Positions 1-10,282 of a DNA stretch of 37,824 bases are shown here, in pieces. This DNA is from Gammaproteobacteria bacterium (GTDB taxonomy: Bacteria > Pseudomonadota > Gammaproteobacteria > Magnimaribacterales > AG-339-G14). A program made the translations under genes and the position numbers. The DNA lies in NCBI GenBank assembly GCA_003331625.1, contig QOPF01000001.1:231474-269297 (forward strand), in the 5' to 3' direction. Every line of letters begins with the position of its first letter. The stretch's first letter is position 1. The notes below the pieces were generated by a model, which saw only the letters and a program-made list of their open reading frames with translations, did no database searches and was not told where the DNA came from.

Positions 1-1391
<1,391 letters not shown>

Positions 1392-2294
1392 ATGATTAGC
1401 CTAAAACAAATTAATTATGCGCTTGCTGTTGAAAGTAAGATGCATTTTAAAAAAGCAGCTGACAAGTGTTTCGTTTCCCCATCGACGCTTAGTAACGCAA
1501 TTTTAGAAATGGAAAAACAATTAGGATTTGAAATTTTTGAAAGAAATAATAAGAAAGTGATGATCACAAAAGTTGGTAAAGAAATTTTAGAGAAGTATAA
1601 AAATATAAAGCTTCTAATGGAAGATATTCAAAAAATTTCTGAAAGTAATTCTAAAACTCTTGCACACCCAATTACTCTTGGTGTTATTCCAACAATAAGT
1701 CCTTTCTTACTTCCTCACGCAATTCAAACTTTAGAAAAAAAATTTCCGGATTTAAATCTTATTATCTCTGAAGGACAATCTGATGATCTCATTCATAAAG
1801 TAAAAAATGGAGAATTAGACATGGCTGTTGTTGCCTTGCCATACAAATTACAAGGATTAATTCCTATTAAATTTTGGTCTGAAGATTTTTTTTGGATTAC
1901 AAAAAAAAGTGATCGACGTTCAAAAGCGAAAGAAATAAAAGCTAGTGATTTAGAGTTTTCAGAATTACTCTTACTTGAAGATGGAAACTGTTTAAAAGAT
2001 CACGTTCTTTCAGCCTGTAAGATGACGAAGAAGAAAAGCAACATTTCTTTCAAGGCCTCTTCTTTAAATACATTGGTGCAATTTGTAAAAAGTGGTTTGG
2101 GAACAACTTTGGTACCAAAAATGGCAGTTAATCAGCTTATGTTAGGTAATAATGATTTAAAAAGTCTTCACTTAAAAGGAGAAGGGCCGCATAGAGAAAT
2201 TGCTCTGATTATTCGTCCTAGTTATGGAGGAATTCAAGATGCAAAATTATTAGGTTTGGAATTAAAAGAGATTTTAGATAAGAACTTTGGATAA
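1392..2294 (+). CDS. oxyR: OxyR-type LysR family peroxide-sensing regulator
   Basis: LysR-family transcription factor of 300 aa with an N-terminal winged helix-turn-helix (about residues 1-60; typical F-K-K-A-A-D-K and S-P-S-T-L-S recognition helix) and a C-terminal sensor domain. The sensor holds EDGNCLKDHVLSAC, in which Cys200 and Cys209 keep the spacing of the redox pair Cys199/Cys208 of E. coli OxyR. This makes a peroxide sensor far more likely than a generic LysR protein. Divergence from katG supports the call. No clear ribosome site precedes the ATG; an earlier ATG is followed at once by a stop. Its 3' end is only 6 nt from the convergent corC gene. Confidence 0.9.
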   Translation: MISLKQINYALAVESKMHFKKAADKCFVSPSTLSNAILEMEKQLGFEIFERNNKKVMITKVGKEILEKYKNIKLLMEDIQKISESNSKTLAHPITLGVIPTISPFLLPHAIQTLEKKFPDLNLIISEGQSDDLIHKVKNGELDMAVVALPYKLQGLIPIKFWSEDFFWITKKSDRRSKAKEIKASDLEFSELLLLEDGNCLKDHVLSACKMTKKKSNISFKASSLNTLVQFVKSGLGTTLVPKMAVNQLMLGNNDLKSLHLKGEGPHREIALIIRPSYGGIQDAKLLGLELKEILDKNFG

Positions 2295-2300
2295 ACTTAG

Positions 2301-3188
2301 CTAAGTATTTTTTGCAATCTTTACTCTAAGTTTTAAGATTTGTCTTTTATTAGCTGCTAAAACCGTAAATTTAAAGTTTTCTATCTCTATAGAATCATTT
2401 ACTAGAGGAATTTTTCCAAAAGCATTTAAAACGATTCCCCCAATAGTGTCGAAACCGATAGACTCAAATGCACTTCCAAGACGCTCATTAAAAGAATCTA
2501 TTTCTGTCAAAGCAGATACATTGTATTCATCATCAGTTAATTGGATAATATCTTCGGATTCGTTGATGTCTGTTTCATCTTTAATCTCTCCTACAATTTC
2601 CTCTAAAACATCTTCGATAGTTACGATGCCACTTATTTCTCCGAATTCATCCACTACTGCTGCCATGTGACTTCTGTTAGATTTGAATTCTTCAAGAAGT
2701 ACATTTATTTTTTTACTCTCTGGAATTAAATTCACAGGACGAATCACTTCGGATAAATCGAAGTTCAAATTTTCTTCTTGGCCTAGAAGGCCTGGACCAA
2801 ACTTCAATAAATCTTTTGCCAACAAAATACCTTTAATTTTTTCTTGAGGTTCGTCAAAAACAGGAAATCTTGAATGAGCTGATTCTAATATTCTAGGTAA
2901 AAATTCTTCAAGAGTTTCCGAATCTTTAATCGAAATTACTTGAGTCTTTGGAACCATAACTTCTCTGACTGCGGTAGAAGAGAACTCTATGGTTTCCTCC
3001 ATCATATCTAAGACATCTTTTTCGATGAGATTATTTTCTTCAGCATCTCTTAAAACGGAAGTTAATTCATCCTGATTGGAAGGCTTGAAGGAAATTCTTA
3101 TGTGAAAATCCCTAAAATAATTTTTTATTCTTTGAATTAAGCCCAACTTTGAAGGTTGAGCATTCGTACTTGGAGGTTCTTCTTTCAT
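2301..3188 (-). CDS. corC: CorC/YbeX-type CBS-domain protein
   Basis: Protein of 295 aa with two CBS repeats (about residues 70-200, including VREVMVPKTQ and GIVTIEDVLEEIVGEI) followed by the C-terminal CorC/HlyC transporter-associated domain. It has no membrane segments, so it is the soluble YbeX/CorC type and not the membrane-bound HlyC type. The family has been linked to magnesium/cobalt efflux and, as YbeX, to ribosome-related functions; the exact role is unsettled. It is the last gene of the orn-miaB-phoH-ybeY-corC run, 3 nt after the ybeY stop. The next gene in the enteric order, lnt, is not here: the regulator gene converges directly. Confidence 0.93.
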   Translation of the reverse strand: MKEEPPSTNAQPSKLGLIQRIKNYFRDFHIRISFKPSNQDELTSVLRDAEENNLIEKDVLDMMEETIEFSSTAVREVMVPKTQVISIKDSETLEEFLPRILESAHSRFPVFDEPQEKIKGILLAKDLLKFGPGLLGQEENLNFDLSEVIRPVNLIPESKKINVLLEEFKSNRSHMAAVVDEFGEISGIVTIEDVLEEIVGEIKDETDINESEDIIQLTDDEYNVSALTEIDSFNERLGSAFESIGFDTIGGIVLNAFGKIPLVNDSIEIENFKFTVLAANKRQILKLRVKIAKNT

Positions 3189-3191
3189 TTT

Positions 3192-3653
3192 TTAATAAGG
3201 CGCCTCATTGAGACAGCTTGAAATAATATCATTTTCCAGTTTTTCCATCTCGATTTGTTCGCTTTTTTTCTTATGATCAAAACCTAATAAATGAAGTACC
3301 CCGTGAACAATCATGTGTTTAAGCCTTGTTTCCAATTTTTTTTTATAAAGTTTAGCTTCTCTTTCTATTTCTTTAATACAAATGGCTATTTCTCCAATTA
3401 ACTGCTCCTCTTCTTCGGCGAATTCTAAAAAATTTGAAAAAGCTAAAACGTTGGTTACACCTTGTTTCTTATAGAACTTTTCGTTGAGCATTTTCATCTC
3501 TTCTTCTGAAGTGTACTTAATGTTTATTTGCTTATTTTCAAGATTTTTATAGTCAATTTTTTCTAGAACACGATCTACAAGCTTTACCACCTCACTTTTT
3601 TTAAAAGGTTCTGGAATTTTTTTAAAATGATTATTAATTAGTTCAATCTTCAT
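3192..3653 (-). CDS. ybeY: Endoribonuclease YbeY (16S rRNA maturation)
   Basis: Zinc-dependent RNase involved in 16S rRNA 3'-end maturation and ribosome quality control. The zinc signature HGVLHLLGFDH is present near the C-terminus. I start at the ATG at 3653 (protein begins MKIELINNHF, 153 aa), which fits the family length. An upstream in-frame start at 3716 would add 21 residues lying wholly inside phoH and is unlikely. The chosen ATG overlaps the end of phoH by 11 nt, so translation is probably coupled. The partner gene phoH upstream and corC 3 nt downstream reproduce the conserved ybeZYX order. Confidence 0.93.
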   Translation of the reverse strand: MKIELINNHFKKIPEPFKKSEVVKLVDRVLEKIDYKNLENKQINIKYTSEEEMKMLNEKFYKKQGVTNVLAFSNFLEFAEEEEQLIGEIAICIKEIEREAKLYKKKLETRLKHMIVHGVLHLLGFDHKKKSEQIEMEKLENDIISSCLNEAPY

Positions 3654-4620
3654 AATCTTGAGGTTTTTTTTCGTAAGCTTCGATAATGCTTTGTACCAAA
3701 TTATGTCTAACAACATCTTTAGAGTTAAAGTGAAAAAATGATATGCCTTTTTGTGAGCTTAAAATTTCAACGGCATCAGCAAGTCCGGACATTTTTTTTG
3801 AAGGAAGATCTATCTGAGTAATATCTCCAGTGACAACAGCCTTTGAATTAAAGCCCAAACGAGTAAGAAACATTTTCATTTGCATAGAAGTGCAATTTTG
3901 AGCTTCGTCTAAGATAAGAAAAGCGTCATTTAAGGTTCTTCCTCGCATATATGCTAAAGGAGCTAATTCTATATTTCCTCTTTCAATGAGTTTATTGACT
4001 GTTTCAAAGCCTAACATTTCAAATAAGGCATCATAAAGAGGTTGCAAATAAGGATCTACTTTTTGAGCAACGTCTCCAGGTAAAAAGCCAAGTCTTTCCC
4101 CGGCTTCCACTAAAGGCCTAGTTAAAATAATTTTATTTATCTTCCGGTTAATAAATAAATTTACGGCCACTGCCACAGCAAGATAAGTTTTTCCTGTACC
4201 TGCCGGTCCAATACCAAAAGAAATATCGTGTGCAGAAATAGATTTAATAAAATCTTCTTGAGATTTATTTCGAGGAATAACTTCTAATTTTGGTGTAGAC
4301 AAAGAAAAAGTACTTTTAGATTCTAATTTAAATTTTTGTTCTTTATCATTTGGCTGATTCAAAGCTTTTGAAATGAAAAAATGAATTTCTTTAGGAGAGA
4401 TATCTTTTGATTCATCTGCAAAACTAAAAAGCTCTTCAATAACATCTCTGCCTTTAGAAATGTTCTGATCTTCGCCTGAAAGAGAAAAAAGACTTCCCCT
4501 ATTTTTAATTTTTATAGATAGGGAATCTTCAATTTTAGAAAGATTTGAATTTATTGGTCCACAGATAATGGATAACTTTTTTGAGTCTTCTGACTCTAGT
4601 TTGAACTTTAATTCAGACAT
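3643..4620 (-). CDS. ybeZ: PhoH-like ATPase YbeZ
   Basis: PhoH-family P-loop ATPase of 325 aa, usually acting with YbeY in RNA metabolism. The N-terminal ~60 residues look like the KH-like domain of this family. The Walker A motif GPAGTGKT is at about 138-145 and the Walker B LILDEAQN at about 235. The gene starts 3 nt after miaB. The AGGAGG inside the last codons of miaB is 16 nt from the ATG, a long spacing, so coupling from miaB may matter more than that ribosome site. Its last 11 nt overlap ybeY. Confidence 0.94.
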   Translation of the reverse strand: MSELKFKLESEDSKKLSIICGPINSNLSKIEDSLSIKIKNRGSLFSLSGEDQNISKGRDVIEELFSFADESKDISPKEIHFFISKALNQPNDKEQKFKLESKSTFSLSTPKLEVIPRNKSQEDFIKSISAHDISFGIGPAGTGKTYLAVAVAVNLFINRKINKIILTRPLVEAGERLGFLPGDVAQKVDPYLQPLYDALFEMLGFETVNKLIERGNIELAPLAYMRGRTLNDAFLILDEAQNCTSMQMKMFLTRLGFNSKAVVTGDITQIDLPSKKMSGLADAVEILSSQKGISFFHFNSKDVVRHNLVQSIIEAYEKKPQDYED

Positions 4621-4623
4621 AAA

Positions 4624-5955
4624 TTAATTAATTAATCCTCCTAAATATAAACCTCTTAAAGAATTTGGTTTCGCTTCCACAATATCAAGGTCAATGAATT
4701 TACCAATCATGTTTTTTGCTGATGAAAAGTTAACAACTCTATTGTTTTCTGTTCTCGCTTGAAATTCTCCTGGGTTTCTTTTCGAGATATCCATTACTAA
4801 GCATTTTTCATTGGTCCCAACCATTTTTCTACTTATTTGACTTGAATAGTTATTTAACTTTTCTTGTAAAATATTTAACCTTTCTTTTTTTTCGAGTGGA
4901 CTAACATCATCTTCCATTTTTGCTGCAGGAGTATTTGGTCTTGGGCTGTAGATGAAACTAAAAGATTCATCAAACTTAACTTCATCAATAATATCAAGTG
5001 TATTTTGAAAATCCTCTTGGGTTTCTCCCGGAAATCCAACTATAAAATCTGAAGAAAAGCTTATTTCAGGTCTGTTATTTCTAATTCTATCGACCAATTT
5101 TAAATACGAATCTCTGCTATACCTGCGCCTCATGAGTTTTAGAATCCTATCAGACCCACTTTGAACTGGTAAATGGACGTGACTTACTAATTCTGGCGTG
5201 TCTTTATAAAGGTCTACAAGATCATCTTTGAACTCAAAGGGATGACTCGTTGTAAATCTTAAACGCTCAATGTTTTCAATATTTGCTGAATCTTTGATTA
5301 ATTCTGCAAGAGAAGATTTTTCTCCATCTTTTTCTCCCTTAAAGTTATTAACATTTTGACCAAGAAAGTTTATTTCCCTTACGCCTTGATTAGCTAACGA
5401 AGACACTTCTTCTAAAATATCTTCAAAAGGCCTGCTGACTTCATGACCTCTAGTGTGAGGAACAACACAAAATGAGCAATATTTATTACAACCTTCCATA
5501 ACAGAAACAAAGGCTGATGGACCATCTGCATGAGGTTCTGGAAAGTGATCGAATTTTTCAATCTTCGGAAAAGATATGTCTAATTTTCTCTTACCATCCA
5601 GAGAAGATTCTTCATATAAATCTGGTAACTTATGAAGTGTTTGAGGTCCAAATACAATATCAACTGCTGGGGCTCGTTTTGAAATTGCCTCTCCTTCTTG
5701 ACTTGCTACGCAACCTCCAATGGCAATTTTTAAATTGGGATTCTTTTCTTTCAAAGATTTCCAACGACCTACTTGATGAAATACTCTTTCCTGAGCTTTT
5801 TCCCTGATAGAACAGGTATTGAGAACTAACAAATCAGCTTCGGCCTCGTTTTCAGTAGTTTGAAAATTACTTTTTTCTCCAAGTAACTCCAGCATTTTTG
5901 CGGAGTCATATTCATTCATCTGACAGCCGTGTGTTTGAATATAAACTTTCTTCAT
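4624..5955 (-). CDS. miaB: tRNA methylthiotransferase MiaB
   Basis: Radical SAM enzyme that adds the 2-methylthio group to isopentenyl-adenosine 37 of tRNA. The 443-aa protein has all three expected parts. The N-terminal UPF0004 domain has Cys11, Cys48 and Cys82, ligands of the auxiliary iron-sulfur cluster. The radical SAM core has CNKYCSFC at 156-163 (Cys156, Cys160, Cys163). A C-terminal TRAM domain follows. The length matches the family. It follows orn by 57 bp on the same strand and heads the miaB-ybeZ-ybeY-corC order known from E. coli. Confidence 0.97.
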   Translation of the reverse strand: MKKVYIQTHGCQMNEYDSAKMLELLGEKSNFQTTENEAEADLLVLNTCSIREKAQERVFHQVGRWKSLKEKNPNLKIAIGGCVASQEGEAISKRAPAVDIVFGPQTLHKLPDLYEESSLDGKRKLDISFPKIEKFDHFPEPHADGPSAFVSVMEGCNKYCSFCVVPHTRGHEVSRPFEDILEEVSSLANQGVREINFLGQNVNNFKGEKDGEKSSLAELIKDSANIENIERLRFTTSHPFEFKDDLVDLYKDTPELVSHVHLPVQSGSDRILKLMRRRYSRDSYLKLVDRIRNNRPEISFSSDFIVGFPGETQEDFQNTLDIIDEVKFDESFSFIYSPRPNTPAAKMEDDVSPLEKKERLNILQEKLNNYSSQISRKMVGTNEKCLVMDISKRNPGEFQARTENNRVVNFSSAKNMIGKFIDLDIVEAKPNSLRGLYLGGLIN

Positions 5956-6012
5956 ATATCTTTAGGGACAGCAATTATAAAGAAAAAGTGAAAAGAAGCA
6001 GTAAAAAAATAA
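5956..6012 (-). promoter_or_regulatory. Candidate promoter for the miaB operon
   Basis: The 57-bp gap between orn and miaB contains a perfect TATAAT on the minus strand (plus-strand 5974-5979). It would start transcription about 12 nt before the miaB ATG. No convincing TTGACA-like -35 box lies 16-18 bp upstream. The call therefore rests on one hexamer in AT-rich DNA. Confidence 0.35.
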
Positions 6013-6552
6013 TTATTTTTTTGCAAAAAATTCATCACGGTAAAACCGTAGTTCATTAATGGATTCGAAAACATCGGCCCTAGCACGATGCGCTACTTGC
6101 TTGGTTTGTTGCATTACGACTTCAGGTCGCCAACGCTTAGACACTTCTTTAAAAGAACTTACATCTATATTTCTATAATGAAAATATTCTTCTAGTTGAG
6201 GCATATATAAGGTTAAAAACTTTCTATCATGGTGGATAGTATTTCCGCATAAAGGAGATTTATTTTTACCCACGTGTTCTTTAATAAAATTTAGAGTTCT
6301 CATTTCAGCATCTTCTTGACTAATTTCACTGTTTTTTACTTCATCTAATAGTCCTGATCTGGAATGATGATCTTGATTCCAATCATCCATATTGTCTAGA
6401 AACTCTTCGGGTTGAGAAATGACGATATTAGGCCCTTCTTCTACTTCGGTTAAATCTTCGTTAGTAATGGCAGTAAATATCTCTATAATTCTTTCAGACT
6501 GTGGTTCTAGACCAGTCATTTCTAAGTCTAGCCAAATTAATTTGTTTTCCAT
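6013..6552 (-). CDS. orn: Oligoribonuclease
   Basis: 3'-5' exoribonuclease that degrades 2-5 nt RNA fragments and pGpG, the last step of RNA and cyclic di-GMP turnover. The 179-aa protein is the usual length. DEDDh-type motifs are visible: WLDLEMTGL (Asp9, Glu11), a middle HHDRKFL segment and the final HRARADV with catalytic His and Asp. It is divergent from ubiE with a 35-bp gap and is the first gene of the leftward run leading into miaB. Confidence 0.97.
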   Translation of the reverse strand: MENKLIWLDLEMTGLEPQSERIIEIFTAITNEDLTEVEEGPNIVISQPEEFLDNMDDWNQDHHSRSGLLDEVKNSEISQEDAEMRTLNFIKEHVGKNKSPLCGNTIHHDRKFLTLYMPQLEEYFHYRNIDVSSFKEVSKRWRPEVVMQQTKQVAHRARADVFESINELRFYRDEFFAKK

Positions 6553-6587
6553 ATGAATAATTTACAATAGTATCAGATTCTAAAGAA

Positions 6588-7337
6588 ATGAGTAAAAACG
6601 AAAACAAAGATACAAATTTTGGCTTTAAAAAAGTTAATAAGGATAAAAAGCCAAAAATGGTTAAAGGCGTATTTGACTCTGTTGCTGAAAACTATGACCT
6701 AATGAATGACTTAATGTCTTTTGGAATCCACAGATTATGGAAGCGCGGTACGATAGAACTTACAAATTTAAGGGAAGGAGATACTGTGCTGGATGTAGCC
6801 GGAGGAACGGGAGATTTATCTATATTGATGTCTGATTTGGTCGGGGAAACTGGAGAAATCATTCTAAGTGACATAAATGAAAGAATGCTAAAACTGGGTA
6901 AAGCAAGAAGTCTCGACAAAAATAAACTTAACATTAGAACTACTGTTGCTGATGCTGAGAATCTACCTTTTTGTGATGAGAAATTTAACTGCATAACCAT
7001 TGGTTTCGGAATTAGAAACGTAACAGATAAAGATAAGGCCTTAAAGGATTTTTATAGATGTCTAAAGCCCGGCGGAAGATTATTAGTTCTAGAATTTTCT
7101 AAACCAGACTTGCCGGTGATATCAGATCTTTATGATTTTTATTCATTTAAAATTTTACCGAAATTAGGAAAGTTTTTTGCTCAAGATGAAGAGAGTTATC
7201 AATACCTTGCTGAATCGATAAGAATGCATCCTTCTCAAGAAGAATTTAAAAAGATGCTTGAATCAGTTAATTTTAAAAATGTTTCCTACGACATCATGTC
7301 AGCTGGAATAGTAACGCTTCATTTAGCTCATAAATAA
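6588..7337 (+). CDS. ubiE: Ubiquinone/menaquinone C-methyltransferase UbiE
   Basis: SAM-dependent C-methyltransferase of ubiquinone (and, where present, menaquinone) synthesis. The 249-aa protein shows VFDSVAENYDLMND near the N-terminus, the SAM-binding motif I VLDVAGGTGDLS at about 67-78 and the family motif IRNVTDKDKAL. No strong ribosome site precedes the ATG. It is followed after 1 nt by ubiB. In most Gammaproteobacteria an ubiJ gene sits between the two; it is missing here. Confidence 0.97.
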   Translation: MSKNENKDTNFGFKKVNKDKKPKMVKGVFDSVAENYDLMNDLMSFGIHRLWKRGTIELTNLREGDTVLDVAGGTGDLSILMSDLVGETGEIILSDINERMLKLGKARSLDKNKLNIRTTVADAENLPFCDEKFNCITIGFGIRNVTDKDKALKDFYRCLKPGGRLLVLEFSKPDLPVISDLYDFYSFKILPKLGKFFAQDEESYQYLAESIRMHPSQEEFKKMLESVNFKNVSYDIMSAGIVTLHLAHK

Positions 7338-7338
7338 T

Positions 7339-8874
7339 ATGGCTATTTTTAGTCTTATTCGTATTGCATATATTTTTTGCAAACATAGGCTAGACGAATT
7401 ACTAGATCCTCTTGGAAATAAAATTTTATTATTTATTTTATTTTTATTTCCAAAAATATTTTTTCGAAAGAGGAAAAAAATTGAACATCGACTAGGCGAT
7501 GCCTTAGAAGAAATGGGACCTCTGTTTATTAAGTTTGGTCAGCTTTTATCCACTAGACCCGATCTAGTTGGAGATAAACAGGCTTCTGCTTTAAAAAAAT
7601 TCCAGAACAATCTTTCCCCTTTTTCTGAAAAAGAGGCAGTAAAAATAGTTGAAAAAGATCTAGGAAATTCTTTAGATGAAATTTTTGAGTCATTTGATAA
7701 GAAGCCACTTGCTGCAGCATCAATAGCACAAGTCCATGAAGCAACTTTAAAAAATGGTGATACCGTCGTAGTAAAAATTGTTAGACCTGGCCTAGATAAA
7801 AGGATTTCAACCGATGTTAATTCGATAAAGTTTCTAGGAAATCTAGCTGAAATATTTCTCTCAGATGCAAGGCGTTTGAAATTAATGGAGCTAATAAGGG
7901 AGTATGAATTAGTTATTACAGCTGAAACAGATTTAAAAAAAGAAGCAGCAAATGCAATCCAAACGAAAAATTATTTTAAAGACAATAAACTTTTATACAT
8001 TCCAAAGGTTTATCAAGACTTTTCTTCTTCGAATGTAATGACTATGGAAAAAATATCAGGAATTCCAGTCACTGATATGGCAACGCTTAAAAAGAAAAAA
8101 ATAAATTTAAAATCACTTGCTGAAACAGGAGTAAAAATTTTTTTCAAACAACTTTTTGATGATAATTTTTTTCATGCCGATATGCATCCAGGTAATATTT
8201 TTGTTAACGAAACAAGTCCAGAAAATCCAACTTATGTTGCAGTTGACTATGCAATTTGTGGATCTTTAACTGAAAAAGAGCAGCTCATTATTGGGAAAAT
8301 GCTTTCTGAGATGTTCAATAAAAACTATTTAGGTGTAGCCAAGACAATGATAAATGCAAAGTGGGTCGGCGAAGATACTAAAGAAGTAGAGTTAGAAGTA
8401 GTGGTAAAAACAGTTTTAGATCCTATCTTTGAAAAACCTTTCAATGAAATTAAATTTGGTGAAATGTTACTTTACTTGTTTGATGCAACAAGAAGGTTTA
8501 ATTTATCTCTTCCCACTTCCCTATTATTGTTAAATAAAACACTCATAAATATAGAAGGTTTGGGAAGACAAATTTATCCAGATTTAGATTTGTGGACAAC
8601 AGCCAAACCTTTTATACAATCGTGGGTTGCAAAAAAATATAGTCCAAAAGCAATGTTTGAGAGATTTAAAAACGATTCTTTTGCATTAGCTGAGAAAGCT
8701 TATGAACTTCCTGAAAAAATAGAAATCATATTAGAAAACTTATCAAATTTAGAAGAGTACAACTCTGAAATAAAAAACTTAAAAGCAGAAATTAAACAGT
8801 CAAAAAACAACAATAAATTTTTCTATCTAGGCATTGCCGCTCTGATATTAATCGCCATAATAGTTATTCAATGA
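7339..8874 (+). CDS. ubiB: Atypical kinase-like protein UbiB
   Basis: ABC1/ADCK/UbiB family protein needed for ubiquinone synthesis, thought to act as an ATPase that helps extract lipid intermediates from the membrane. The 511-aa sequence has the family KxGQ motif (FIKFGQLLSTRPDL), the alanine-rich loop AAASIAQVHEA, HADMHPGN and a VDYAICG segment in place of the usual DFG-like motif. One hydrophobic stretch lies near the N-terminus and a clear membrane anchor (LGIAALILIAIIVI) ends the protein. It overlaps the next gene by 4 nt (ATGA). Confidence 0.96.
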   Translation: MAIFSLIRIAYIFCKHRLDELLDPLGNKILLFILFLFPKIFFRKRKKIEHRLGDALEEMGPLFIKFGQLLSTRPDLVGDKQASALKKFQNNLSPFSEKEAVKIVEKDLGNSLDEIFESFDKKPLAAASIAQVHEATLKNGDTVVVKIVRPGLDKRISTDVNSIKFLGNLAEIFLSDARRLKLMELIREYELVITAETDLKKEAANAIQTKNYFKDNKLLYIPKVYQDFSSSNVMTMEKISGIPVTDMATLKKKKINLKSLAETGVKIFFKQLFDDNFFHADMHPGNIFVNETSPENPTYVAVDYAICGSLTEKEQLIIGKMLSEMFNKNYLGVAKTMINAKWVGEDTKEVELEVVVKTVLDPIFEKPFNEIKFGEMLLYLFDATRRFNLSLPTSLLLLNKTLINIEGLGRQIYPDLDLWTTAKPFIQSWVAKKYSPKAMFERFKNDSFALAEKAYELPEKIEIILENLSNLEEYNSEIKNLKAEIKQSKNNNKFFYLGIAALILIAIIVIQ

Positions 8875-9191
8875 AAAATATAATAGAAAGGTTAAGCGAA
8901 TTACTACAAGAGCGCAGAAATGCTGATCCCAGCTCCTCCTATGTGGCAAGTTTGTACTCAAAGGGAAATGGAAAAATTATCGAAAAGATTTCAGAAGAAA
9001 CAGAAGAACTTATAGCGGAAATTAATGACAGCATTGAAAGAAAAAAGGTTATTCATGAGGCAGCAGATTTATGGTTTCACGTCATGGTATTATTAACTAA
9101 TAATGGAATTGATCCTTCTGAAATTCTTAAAGAATTGGAACATAGAGAGGGTCTTTCCGGAATTGAAGAAAAAAAGGAAAGGAAGGAATAA
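8871..9191 (+). CDS. hisE: Phosphoribosyl-ATP pyrophosphatase HisE
   Basis: Second enzyme of histidine synthesis, hydrolysing phosphoribosyl-ATP to phosphoribosyl-AMP and pyrophosphate. The protein is 106 aa, the size of stand-alone HisE, with the all-alpha MazG-like fold. Metal-binding acidic motifs EKISEETEEL and HEAADLWFH are visible. The charged tail EEKKERKE is an extra. A lone hisE between ubiB and tatA is the arrangement I know from Pseudomonas; hisI is not adjacent here. The stop codon abuts the tatA ATG (TAAATG). Confidence 0.92.
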   Translation: MKNIIERLSELLQERRNADPSSSYVASLYSKGNGKIIEKISEETEELIAEINDSIERKKVIHEAADLWFHVMVLLTNNGIDPSEILKELEHREGLSGIEEKKERKE

Positions 9192-9368
9192 ATGGGATTT
9201 GGCGGAATAAGTATTTGGCAATTGCTAATCATTCTTGCAATTATTATTTTAATCTTTGGTACAAAAAGAATTAGAAATCTAGGTGGTGATTTGGGTTCTT
9301 TCGTAAAAGGTTTTAAAAAAGCTGTTAAACAAGAAGACAAAAATCTAGACGACAAAAAAGAAGATTAA
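9192..9368 (+). CDS. tatA: Sec-independent translocase subunit TatA
   Basis: Small TatA subunit that forms the pore-like assembly of the twin-arginine export system. The reading frame is only 58 codons. It begins [19 protein letters not shown], a short N-terminal membrane helix, followed by the hinge motif [14 protein letters not shown] and an amphipathic helix [11 protein letters not shown], then a charged tail. It starts directly after the hisE stop and its own stop abuts the tatB ATG. Position before tatB and tatC makes the call firm despite the small size. Confidence 0.95.
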   Translation: MGFGGISIWQLLIILAIIILIFGTKRIRNLGGDLGSFVKGFKKAVKQEDKNLDDKKED

Positions 9369-9575
9369 ATGTTCGATATAGGATTTTTTGAAATCTTATT
9401 GATAGGTATCATTTCATTACTTATTTTGGGTCCAAAACGCTTACCAGGATTCCTCACGAAATTAGAAGAGTATGTAAAATTAATACGCTCTAAAGGGACT
9501 TCTATTTCGCAAGAAATAAAACAAGAAATCTACTCAGAAGATTTTGAAAATAAAGAAAAAAATAAAGATGACTGA
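9369..9575 (+). CDS. tatB: Sec-independent translocase subunit TatB
   Basis: TatB component that joins TatC in the substrate receptor complex. The 68-aa protein begins MFDIGFFEILLIGIISLLILGPKRLP, the typical TatB N-terminus with the membrane helix and GPKRLP hinge, followed by a short amphipathic helix. It is much shorter than enteric TatB (about 170 aa), lacking most of the C-terminal tail. It overlaps tatC by 8 nt. Confidence 0.93.
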   Translation: MFDIGFFEILLIGIISLLILGPKRLPGFLTKLEEYVKLIRSKGTSISQEIKQEIYSEDFENKEKNKDD

Positions 9576-10278
9576 AAAGAGTTATCTGGAACATTTAAAT
9601 TCTCTTCGCAATGTTCTATTAAGAAGCTTAGGGGCTATTGCTTTGATCTTTTTTATTTTGGTTTTTTTTAGAAATGAAATTTTTCTCATTTTTGCCAATC
9701 CCTTAACTCAAATCTTACCTGCCAATTCTTCAATGATCGCTACTGGGGTTGTATCACCCTTTTTGACTCCATTAAGACTTACTTTCTATGTTGCAACATT
9801 TATAGCTATTCCCTATTTACTTTTTGAATTATGGAACTTCATTGCGCCAGGATTGTACAAAGAGGAAAAGATAAGTTTTTTTGCCGTTTTATTTTCCAGT
9901 ATCGTCTTATTTCTTGCAGGTATTTGTTTTGCTTTTTTTGTTATTTTTCCACTAATTTTTACTTTTTTTGTTCAAGCTTCTCCTTCGGAAGTCTTGGTGA
10001 TGACCGATATCAATGAATACATTGATTTTATTGTCAGAATTCTTTTTGTTTTTGGGTTTGCTTTTGAAGTACCAATTGTTTTGATACTTATGATTTGGTC
10101 AGGAGTTACAAATACTCAACAGCTCTCTAGTGCTCGACCTTATGTAATCATAGGATGTTTTGTTGTGGGAATGTTTCTCACACCTCCTGATATTTTTTCG
10201 CAGGCTCTTTTGGCCCTTCCTGTCTGGCTACTCTATGAAGTTGGAATTATGGCGGGTAGATTTTTTATAAAGAAATAA
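9568..10278 (+). CDS. tatC: Sec-independent translocase subunit TatC
   Basis: Polytopic inner-membrane receptor for twin-arginine signal peptides. I start at the ATG at 9568 (MTEKSYLEHLNSLRN), giving 236 aa; an in-frame ATG at 9544 would add eight lysine-rich residues and overlap tatB more deeply. Several membrane segments are evident. Conserved features include the N-terminal YLEHLNSLRN, FELWNFIAPGLYKEEK, the FAFEVPI segment with the membrane Glu, and TPPD near the last helices. It ends 4 bp from the convergent aldolase gene. Confidence 0.95.
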   Translation: MTEKSYLEHLNSLRNVLLRSLGAIALIFFILVFFRNEIFLIFANPLTQILPANSSMIATGVVSPFLTPLRLTFYVATFIAIPYLLFELWNFIAPGLYKEEKISFFAVLFSSIVLFLAGICFAFFVIFPLIFTFFVQASPSEVLVMTDINEYIDFIVRILFVFGFAFEVPIVLILMIWSGVTNTQQLSSARPYVIIGCFVVGMFLTPPDIFSQALLALPVWLLYEVGIMAGRFFIKK

Positions 10279-10282
10279 AGGG

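Noticed and set aside
3654-3716. Longer ybeY beginning at 3716
   Set aside because: The extra residues lie inside phoH and do not belong to the YbeY family; the ATG at 3653 fits.
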